A stretch of DNA of 64,000 bases, taken from NCBI GenBank assembly GCA_037903355.1, contig JBAJFE010000026.1, forward strand, positions 3,596,001 through 3,660,000, in the 5' to 3' direction. Below the pieces are notes generated by a model, which was given only the letters and a program-made list of their open reading frames with translations, was not told the DNA's origin and searched no databases. Source of the stretch: Trichuris trichiura (Eukaryota; Nematoda; Enoplea; Trichinellida; Trichuridae). The position numbers and the translations under genes were made by a program. Shown here piece after piece: positions 61,601 through 64,000 of the stretch. Within the stretch, counting starts at the first letter, position 1. Each line of letters starts with the position of its first letter.

Positions 61601-63605
61601 GTTACCCGCTTAATTCATAAACAGAGCACTTCCACCTTGCATACTTTTATCTAAGTTGCAGCTTTCCTCATCGCCGCCGTATCCGCACAGTGAAGACGGA
61701 ACACGGTTGATTCTGAAAGCTACCTGTGCTACCCTATAAACAAAGAGTTTCTCCGCACGTAAATCCGCCGGGTCTAACAAAACGGCTGTAAAAAAAGAAC
61801 TGTACATGGAAACATCGTCCTTTCACCGTAGAAGTTACATCGTCAAGCCCATATCAGCTGACGTTCCAATTCTTGTCTTTGATATAACCTTTGCTTGTTC
61901 ATGTCACCATACGGCACCAAAGGATGGTATCTCACCATGCCCCTGCTTAAAATACTCGTCGTGCTGCCGATCGAAGCGTTAAGGGTAACAGATGAGGTCA
62001 TAATCACATAGATTCATGTTTTTCATTCCCACAGACATTGTCGTCCCACTTCTTTTAACATAACTGGCTAAAGCAACGGTTCGCTGGATTTGTTATGAAT
62101 ATGTCCTTGTTGCAGTTTCACGCTCTCGTGGACTTGGTTACCTCAATTCTTGATATAAGCGGGCAAAGTGACAGTCTATACACTTATTAACCATATGCTC
62201 ATGCCATAACTTTACTTTCCTACAAAGGTTCGTACCCATGTTTTCTGGATGTAAGGGCATTAGGACAGCTGCCTGATAATTTCTGATTTGATTGACGACC
62301 ATGTTAATTGGTGTGGTTTGGAAAGTAAGCAGTTTTAAGTTATGCAGTGTCAGGTCGTTGAACAGAAGAGAAGAAAGCGAAGCTAATATTTTGGTATAGG
62401 AGTAGTGCATTGCTTCATCAATCATATGGATAATATCCGTTCAGCTTTACCATTTTTTATTACGCAGAACTTCTGTTTCATTTCACTGTAATGCCTTCTT
62501 TGTTTCGTCCTTGATACTTTATTTAGTTTGGCTTTGCTAACTTTTCTTTTTCTTATCTTTGTTTCCGATCCCTTTCCGCCATTACCGTCACTGCACTTTA
62601 TTCAATTTAATTTACTTCTTTTATTAGTTTTGCGAAATATCCTTACTTGCTTATGTGTATTTGACCTATTGGTGTTTGGATCTATTTTCTTAAACAAAGA
62701 ATGGTTTTTTCGATTAAAGATTGTGTCCCATCGTTTAACTGTTTGTTTGCTCTGAGTATTATCAACTTTTAACGTTTTCATTATCGTTACTAAGCCCTGA
62801 TGACAAGGCGACAGCTGCCCCAAAACGTCCGCGTAATAAAGACTGTTAAAGCTGAACAGTTATCAACCGTATGATCGATGAAACAATTTCAAAGACATTT
62901 ATCAACATTTGAGTAAAATGCAACGAACAAAAATTTCTTACTTTTTTCCCCCATAAAGAGCCGTCTGTCCTTTCATCACTGCCTTCCTCTTCTGCAGGCT
63001 CATAGTAATCCATCTGCACGTCCTGTACATTCGCAAATTCCTGAAATATGCAAATGAATCTGATTTCTGCAGGAGAAATCCCTACATAAAGGATACAGAG
63101 ATCATGTGGAACTACTGATTGTTGAATATAGCGCAAATGCATATGGCTTACTTCGCTTGATAACGACAATGGTTTAGATATTTCGAGTACAACAGGTCCT
63201 TCAGGAACAGACTTTAAAATTCCAATTGCTTCTTTCAGCCGTACATTAGTCATTGAAAAGCTATTTATAGACATCAGTCGGTCCCCAGGAAACAGCTGTC
63301 CGCTTCTGTCTGCGGCACTGTTGCAGATCACAGAGTAGACGACAATCGCAATAGCATTGTGATCAGAGAATGCCTGAAATTGTTTTTATCTAGATATCTT
63401 TAACGAATATTTGCAGTTTAACCTTGCATTCAAATATTGAGAAACCAAGCCCTTCTTTGCCCTTGACCAGTAAAACCTTTTCTACGTAAGGACTCCAAAT
63501 AATTGTTCTTCTTGAAATAATTTGGTTTTCTTTGGCAGAAGGGTAATGGAACTCTTCAACTCCATTTTGTCTGAGCTGAGAGCTCTGGACTTTCGACGTG
63601 GGTGA
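24589..63605 (-). CDS. MPDZ/PATJ: Multi-PDZ scaffold protein, MUPP1/PATJ type (3' 20 exons; 5' end outside window)
   Basis: A scaffold that in this family gathers membrane and polarity/tight-junction proteins through PDZ domains. Minus-strand exons in order: 63423-63605, 63152-63373, 62942-63040, 53661-53808, 53411-53609, 50553-50585, 50092-50112, 44906-45572, 44743-44850, 44060-44414, 43749-43954, 34934-35028, 34731-34881, 32834-32984, 30697-30917, 30406-30642, 25501-25617, 25088-25271, 24783-24949, 24589-24738. They sum to 3,714 nt with every phase matching, ending in TAG at 24589-24591. Seven PDZ domains are visible, each with a LG[ILF]-type carboxylate loop or close variant and a GDxIL-type helper. 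The order and linkers resemble the C-terminal half of MUPP1; which paralogue it is cannot be told. Introns range from 44 nt to 9.1 kb. The frame is intact, so the gene is probably functional. Confidence 0.93.
26800..28440 (+). pseudogene. Penelope-like element remnant (RT and GIY-YIG pieces)
   Basis: Plus-strand fragments in PLE order: near 27065-27150 [20 protein letters not shown] (RT region before the GSPLSP box, here PVRSPE); near 27610-27700 [11 protein letters not shown] and [11 protein letters not shown]; at 27840-28040 [20 protein letters not shown]; near 28140-28190 [14 protein letters not shown], the second half of a GIY-YIG motif. The frame is broken many times. It lies in a PDZ-gene intron, antisense to that gene. 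A hammerhead-like motif follows on the same strand at 28709. Confidence 0.75.
28709..28792 (+). ncRNA. Hammerhead-like motif with conserved tail block
   Basis: CTGACGG at 28709-28715 (CTGACGA expected), stem CGGAA / TTCCTG around ACAACAGCA, then GAAACG at 28733-28738. A degraded reverse copy of the conserved block (CTGCTCGTCCATGGGGTGAG) follows at 28771-28790. It lies about 270 nt 3' of the PLE remnant. Confidence 0.5.
28878..28986. repeat. 42-bp inverted repeat with hammerhead-like loop sequence
   Basis: 28878-28919 and 28945-28986 are reverse complements with one mismatch (arm begins CATAATGCAAACACTTTATT). The 25-nt spacer contains ACCCGAAAGTTCC, which resembles the GAAA half of the hammerhead-like motifs. 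The arms show no other recognised similarity in the window. Confidence 0.85.
30406..30917 (-). CDS. PDZ scaffold exons 15-16 (PDZ domain E and first half of F)
   Basis: 30697-30917 encodes [19 protein letters not shown] then [19 protein letters not shown] and ends NAGDQLLE. 30406-30642 starts [20 protein letters not shown] and runs into the next domain: [20 protein letters not shown], ending GIFIAEV. These match the family's tandem pair with [20 protein letters not shown] and [16 protein letters not shown] (MUPP1 PDZ10-11). They are the most conserved residues of the gene in this window. Confidence 0.95.
32458..32794. mobile_element. hAT-type MITE, 337 bp
   Basis: The ends CAGTGTTTCTCAAAG (32458) and TGAGAATCACTG (32794) are inverted repeats over about 12 bp. 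Flanking 8-bp repeats TTCTATGG (32450-32457) and TTTTATGG (32795-32802) differ at one base. There is no coding potential. It contains a poly-C run at 32720-32732. Confidence 0.8.
32711..32732. repeat. Poly-C tract
   Basis: CACCCCA followed by a run of about 12 C, inside the hAT MITE. Confidence 0.95.
32834..35028 (-). CDS. PDZ scaffold exons 12-14 (end of PDZ D and linkers)
   Basis: 34934-35028 completes PDZ D ([19 protein letters not shown]...VRLVLLR), a good match to the NGQILYGRSHQNAS segment of MUPP1 PDZ8. 34731-34881 ([18 protein letters not shown]) and 32834-32984 ([19 protein letters not shown]) are linkers. In MUPP1 another PDZ follows here (PDZ9); no such domain is visible. Phases fit without it: phase 0 into 32834-32984, phase 1 out. 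Confidence 0.85.
35168..35240. repeat. Imperfect hairpin of two degenerate hammerhead-like halves
   Basis: GTAGCTTTTGGGG at 35168 pairs with ACCCGAAAGCTAC ending near 35233, and CTGGTCTAG pairs imperfectly with CCAGTCTAG. The right half reads CTGAAGGGACCAG...ACCCGAAAGC, which resembles a hammerhead-like unit with a shortened CTGANGA box. It probably marks one more head-to-head PLE end. Confidence 0.35.
35398..35530. mobile_element. Pogo-like MITE end(s)
   Basis: TA then CAGTTGAACCTCTGTAAG at 35398, with GGTCAACATATAAGGTGGTC inside and a second end-like CAGTCGAACCACCGTAAG near 35507. It is related to the element ending at 22120. Boundaries are uncertain. Confidence 0.4.
35531..35749. repeat. 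82-bp near-perfect inverted repeat around the PLE conserved block, with a tandem partial duplication
   Basis: 35571-35652 and 35668-35749 are reverse complements except one base (CAGGTTT/AAACCCG), with a 15-nt spacer at 35653-35667. Each arm ends at the loop with the conserved block ACCAACGAATGGATGAGCAA. The outer 34 nt of the left arm are also present just upstream at 35531-35564, and that copy matches the right arm exactly. The right flank leads into PLE-like sequence interrupted by the Tigger element at 35814. I read this as two PLE ends joined head to head. Confidence 0.9.
35814..38444 (-). mobile_element. Tigger/pogo-type DNA transposon, 2.6 kb
   Basis: The element has terminal inverted repeats CAGTCGGCCCTCGTTATCC (35814) and its counterpart ending GGGCCCACTG (38444), flanked by TA on both sides (35812-35813, 38445-38446), the Tc1/mariner-pogo target. 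Its transposase lies on the minus strand (next entry). A shorter relative lies inverted at 40400-41589. Confidence 0.92.
36316..38114 (-). pseudogene. Tigger-type transposase, two disabling mutations
   Basis: 38114-37248 encodes the N-terminal CENP-B-like helix-turn-helix region ([19 protein letters not shown], then [15 protein letters not shown]), the second DNA-binding domain ([19 protein letters not shown]) and the first part of the DDE domain, with the first catalytic Asp in FNCDETALF. 37125-36316 encodes the C-terminal part ([18 protein letters not shown], then an acidic tail). Between them the frame is lost: an in-frame TAA follows FTEWFN and a one-base shift lies just after the second Asp (LVIDNAP). 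Otherwise codons are well kept, so it died fairly recently. It lies in a PDZ-gene intron, same strand as that gene. Confidence 0.9.
38447..40397 (+). pseudogene. Penelope-like element remnant, 5' and middle part
   Basis: Plus-strand fragments in PLE order: 38660-38710 [17 protein letters not shown] (the conserved N-terminal box before the RT); near 38860-38970 [18 protein letters not shown]; 39100-39220 [19 protein letters not shown] (template-grip region); 39930-40020 [17 protein letters not shown] and DVKDLFANI (motif A, Asp kept); 40108-40230 [20 protein letters not shown] with [15 protein letters not shown]. Between 39230 and 39900 there is about 0.7 kb of unrelated sequence, perhaps another insertion. 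The element continues beyond the Tigger copy at 41592. Confidence 0.8.
40400..41589 (+). mobile_element. Internally deleted Tigger element inserted in the PLE
   Basis: The ends CAATCGACCCTCGTTATCC (40400) and GATAACGAGGGCCAACTG (41589) match those of the Tigger at 35814-38444 and are flanked by TA. Only the transposase C-terminus survives (40508-40945: [19 protein letters not shown] through [13 protein letters not shown]), roughly 80-90% similar by eye to the other copy. The HTH and DDE regions are absent, so this is a deletion derivative in opposite orientation to the first copy. It interrupts the PLE between the RT palm (40360) and KLSF/LDVFV (41605). Confidence 0.9.
41592..41810 (+). pseudogene. 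Continuation of the PLE between Tigger copy and mariner
   Basis: Reading frames give [34 protein letters not shown] and [15 protein letters not shown]. These match in order the post-palm region of the better PLE at 54.5 kb ([43 protein letters not shown]). The sequence stops at NYIMN, where the mariner begins. Confidence 0.75.
41811..43079 (+). pseudogene. Mariner transposon with dead transposase, inserted in the PLE
   Basis: Terminal inverted repeats TTGGGTACTTTCGTAAGTC (41811) and the reverse complement of AGGCCTAAGAAACAACCCAA (43079) align over about 30 bp; the length of 1,269 bp is typical. TA follows the right end and TG precedes the left. Transposase pieces in order: [16 protein letters not shown] (HTH), [68 protein letters not shown], then [12 protein letters not shown] and [19 protein letters not shown]. 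This matches mariner order, but with many stops and shifts. The second Asp of D,D34D appears in QYDNA; the element cannot encode a protein. Confidence 0.9.
43080..43748 (+). other. Unrecognised sequence with a 78-codon open frame
   Basis: 43094-43330 encodes 78 residues starting [17 protein letters not shown] with mixed hydrophobic content and a basic end. It follows the mariner and could be the 3' part of the interrupted PLE, but I find no GIY-YIG motif. It lies in a PDZ-gene intron. Confidence 0.25.
43749..44414 (-). CDS. PDZ scaffold exons 10-11 (Glu-rich linker, start of PDZ domain D), with a 105-nt in-frame intron
   Basis: The whole 666-nt segment is open. 44060-44414 is an acidic, probably coiled-coil linker ([19 protein letters not shown]). 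43749-43954 encodes [36 protein letters not shown] and ends GDEILQ. The MUPP1 family goes straight from a short ERYG-type linker into GELHMIEL. I therefore read 43955-44059 (GTGCAT...TTTGCAG, 105 nt = 35 codons without stop) as an intron that can be retained in frame. Confidence 0.85.
44743..45572 (-). CDS. PDZ scaffold exons 8-9 (long linker and PDZ domain C)
   Basis: 44906-45572 has about 155 residues of low-complexity linker, then [19 protein letters not shown] and [19 protein letters not shown], ending RVGDRIIN. 44743-44850 completes the fold ([19 protein letters not shown]...VELTIERF). The GIFIKHVLEDSPAG-like segment is characteristic of MUPP1 PDZ7. The donor is GTGTGA at 44905, and the intron is 55 nt. 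Confidence 0.92.
45573..46272. other. PDZ-gene intron, no feature recognised
   Basis: No coding similarity is visible. The part next to 46273 may be leader or LTR of the gypsy remnant, but I found no paired LTR. Confidence 0.35.
46273..47110 (+). pseudogene. Ty3/gypsy gag to protease/RT start remnant
   Basis: 46274-46489 encodes a gag-like segment ([40 protein letters not shown]), the conserved PEFW..LWFAQ/EAQF pattern of gypsy gag. Further on, in broken frames, come CPHCDPQT..., an SAHG/VLHAPF segment, then SEASVL-like and [13 protein letters not shown], typical of the protease-to-RT junction (NLLVDVKRRRLID). It is antisense in a PDZ-gene intron. The downstream sequence to 47880 has no recognisable RT. 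Confidence 0.65.
47111..50091. other. PDZ-gene intron, little recognisable
   Basis: Short frames only. A (CA)n run of about 16 nt lies at 48519-48534. No RT, transposase or RNA gene was recognised. Confidence 0.4.
48517..48535. repeat. (CA)n microsatellite
   Basis: A short run of eight CA/AC units. Confidence 0.95.
50092..50585 (-). CDS. PDZ scaffold micro-exons 6 and 7 (33 and 21 nt)
   Basis: 50553-50585 lies between AATCACAG and GTGAGT; 50092-50112 lies between TTTTTTCCAG and GTAAGT. Both lengths are multiples of three and both enter and leave in phase 2, exactly what the flanking exons need; they add about 18 linker residues ([18 protein letters not shown]). The phase agreement and the quality of the splice sites are the only evidence. 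Being length-neutral, either could be skipped without changing frame. Confidence 0.65.
50586..52764. other. PDZ-gene intron, no feature recognised
   Basis: No coding similarity was recognised. Three related stretches near 50880, 51060 and 51240 share GACTATACGCA and a TTCTAATTTC/GTAGAA-like pattern with periods of about 180 bp, a possible weak tandem repeat. Confidence 0.35.
52765..52801 (-). ncRNA. Well-preserved hammerhead-like motif, sense to the PDZ gene
   Basis: On the minus strand CGCTGATGA, a perfect stem CGGGTC / GACCCG around AAGCGGA, then AAAGCTCCGTAG. Both core boxes are intact, and this is the cleanest copy. It lies in the 2.8-kb intron between the 53411-53609 and 50553-50585 exons on the transcribed strand. 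In the consensus hammerhead the base pair next to the core is usually G-C; here C pairs with the G of GAAA, which all copies in this window share. Confidence 0.65.
53411..53808 (-). CDS. PDZ scaffold exons 4-5 (PDZ domain B)
   Basis: 53661-53808 carries a Ser-rich linker and [13 protein letters not shown]. 53411-53609 continues [18 protein letters not shown], then [16 protein letters not shown] and [12 protein letters not shown]. The carboxylate loop is NLGI. The 51-nt intron splits the domain after the loop Gly, as at many PDZ junctions. The 9.1-kb intron upstream holds the best-preserved PLE and a gypsy integrase; the 2.8-kb intron downstream holds a sense-strand hammerhead-like motif. Confidence 0.9.
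53809..54449. other. PDZ-gene intron, no feature recognised
   Basis: No coding similarity was recognised; it may hold the 5' end of the PLE that follows. Confidence 0.35.
54450..56450 (+). pseudogene. Best-preserved Penelope-like element (RT plus GIY-YIG)
   Basis: 54480-54660: N-terminal region with [13 protein letters not shown], ended by a stop. 54694-55533: a 279-codon frame with [39 protein letters not shown], motif [11 protein letters not shown] (Asp kept) and [21 protein letters not shown] one-base shift leads to 55446-55946, with the catalytic YxDD box as YVHD (55470-55481), so its first Asp is replaced by His; thumb [12 protein letters not shown] follows. After TGA and another shift, 55953-56183 carries the endonuclease [18 protein letters not shown]. 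Downstream pieces reach [20 protein letters not shown] near 56350. It is dead but young. It lies in the 9.1-kb PDZ-gene intron, antisense to that gene. Confidence 0.92.
56524..56613 (+). ncRNA. Hammerhead-ribozyme-like motif at the 3' end of the 54.5-kb PLE
   Basis: CTGATGA at 56524-56530, stem CGGGAC / GTCTCG around AAGCTTA, then AAAACTC (GAAA intact). The conserved block, reverse-oriented (CTCATCCTTCCGTTGGTAGG), ends at 56613. It is on the same strand as the PLE, about 75 nt beyond its last recognisable codons, as expected for a PLE terminal repeat. Confidence 0.7.
56614..57780. other. Intron sequence upstream of gypsy integrase, little recognisable
   Basis: Open frames such as 57214-57471 show no clear motif. 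It may include the decayed upstream pol of the gypsy remnant that follows. Confidence 0.3.
57781..58230 (+). pseudogene. Ty3/gypsy integrase remnant
   Basis: Pieces in different frames read [15 protein letters not shown] (for F.HVHIDIVGPL), then IFAEWLEV, then [26 protein letters not shown] and [18 protein letters not shown]. The last parts correspond to LPLVLLGIRTTPKAD..SPAELVYGxPLRLPGEF of gypsy integrases. The central catalytic region is shifted. It is antisense in the PDZ-gene intron. Confidence 0.65.
58475..58700 (+). pseudogene. PLE GIY-YIG endonuclease fragment
   Basis: [20 protein letters not shown] near 58560-58620 is the second half of a PLE GIY-YIG motif ([19 protein letters not shown] in the copy at 56080). 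A stop follows. No RT was found directly upstream, where the gypsy remnant lies. Confidence 0.65.
59640..60130 (+). other. Possible processed pseudogene, unrecognised
   Basis: Combining frames gives [19 protein letters not shown] then [16 protein letters not shown], and later [16 protein letters not shown]. These helical, charged segments look like a real protein broken by stops and shifts. I do not recognise the parent and give no function. Confidence 0.25.
60688..61641. repeat. ~152-bp imperfect inverted repeat flanking 650 bp
   Basis: 60688-60840 and 61491-61641 are reverse complements with an estimated 80-85% identity (shared CAAGGCATGGCTAC, CCAAATGTTTCCACATCGG, GCAGAGCACTTCCACCTT). The right arm directly follows a PLE 3' coding remnant, so the arms are probably 3' terminal segments of a second PLE family in opposite orientation. 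Confidence 0.8.
61126..61480 (+). pseudogene. PLE endonuclease and C-terminal fragment
   Basis: [18 protein letters not shown] at 61146-61200 is GIY-YIG-like. 61310-61480 encodes [20 protein letters not shown], then [20 protein letters not shown], which follows the order of the PLE C-terminus at 56240-56400 ([32 protein letters not shown]). Frames are disturbed. Confidence 0.7.
61660..62790. other. PDZ-gene intron, no gene recognised
   Basis: The minus-strand frame 62138-62425 (95 codons) has no motif I can name. The T-rich 62528-62755 frame looks like low-complexity sequence. Confidence 0.35.
62797..62830 (+). ncRNA. Degenerate hammerhead-like motif
   Basis: CTGATGA at 62797-62803, stem AGGC ... 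TGCC around GACAGC, then CCAAAACG. The first core box is intact; the second (GAAA) is changed. It ends about 110 nt from the PDZ exon at 62942, antisense to that gene. Confidence 0.35.
62942..63605 (-). CDS. PDZ scaffold exons 1-3 of this window (PDZ domain A)
   Basis: 63423-63605 encodes a linker and the start of a PDZ domain ([18 protein letters not shown], carboxylate loop GLGF). 63152-63373 completes it ([18 protein letters not shown]...VVLEISKPL). 62942-63040 is an acidic linker ([17 protein letters not shown]). The introns are 49 and 111 nt. The acceptor of the first exon (TTTTGTTAGCAG) implies further exons beyond 63605, probably past the window edge; nothing else coding was seen at 63606-64000. 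Confidence 0.9.
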
Positions 63606-64000
63606 CTGCTAACAAAACTTTTTCACGTTAAACCATTGTCTAGGGAAGCACAGCATCTTGTAAAAACCTTGTGCTCATTTCAAATAGTGCTTAGACATCC
63701 TAGTAAAATGCAAGGCATTTCAAAATTAGTTAACGTAACAAAAAACCAGTCGTTTACAAAAGAACCCAGCAGCGAAATTTAAATTCATATTACTGGTATC
63801 AAATAACATTTTTTGGTTGGGGTTTTTGGCATTTCAAAACTCTTTGCTCAGCTTAAATTGTTAACTTACAAAGCAGTTTGATGGCGAAATTCTTTAAGCA
63901 GGTTTTTTCCAAAAGTTTTATTAACTGATGTATTAAAATGAACGTTTGTACACCGGAGCCGAATAACTATTGGCAACATTGATTAATAGCAAACTCAACG

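Noticed and set aside
62528..62755. 75-codon frame with hydrophobic N-terminus as a small membrane protein
   Set aside because: The sequence is T-rich and low in complexity; hydrophobic codons are expected there, and no splice or start context supports it.

Overview
This is a window of a metazoan nuclear genome, about 64 kb, with two confidently recognised host genes, one probable membrane-protein gene, and the rest mostly decayed transposable elements. The host genes have many introns of about 45-60 nt plus a few multi-kilobase introns filled with transposons. The tyrosyl-tRNA synthetase carries a C-terminal EMAP II-like domain and there is a large multi-PDZ scaffold gene. This points to an invertebrate animal such as a nematode or arthropod, but I cannot name the clade from the sequence alone.

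Layout: (1) 449-5240, plus strand: a complete cytoplasmic tyrosyl-tRNA synthetase gene with 11 exons; its only long intron (691-3468) holds repeat debris. (2) 5.2-17.8 kb: decayed Penelope-like elements (PLEs), two Ty3/gypsy remnants, several hammerhead-ribozyme-like motifs and two striking inverted repeats. (3) 17.9-18.7 kb: the 3' exons of an unrecognised multi-pass membrane protein gene. (4) 19.25-21.9 kb: a tandem array of about six copies of a ~440-bp unit, followed by a MITE and by a hAT element with a perfect 8-bp target duplication. (5) 24.6-63.6 kb, minus strand: the 3' 20 exons (1,237 codons) of a MUPP1/PATJ-type scaffold with seven PDZ domains; exon phases join without a break, and the 5' end lies beyond the window. 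Its introns hold PLEs, Tigger/pogo, mariner, hAT-MITE and gypsy remnants. The 8.7-kb intron is a nest of at least two, perhaps three, DNA transposons inside one PLE.

The linking theme is the PLE family. Reverse transcriptase and GIY-YIG endonuclease remnants recur at about 5.9, 10.5, 27, 38.5, 54.5, 58.5 and 61.1 kb. Where the 3' end can be followed, a CTGANGA-hairpin-GAAA motif lies on the same strand 70-270 nt downstream of the endonuclease. A conserved block of about 27 nt (core ACCAACGNATGGATGA) recurs near many of these motifs. Hammerhead ribozymes in PLE terminal repeats are known; the number here, their head-to-head palindromic arrangements and their positions inside introns of two host genes are the most interesting aspect of the window.
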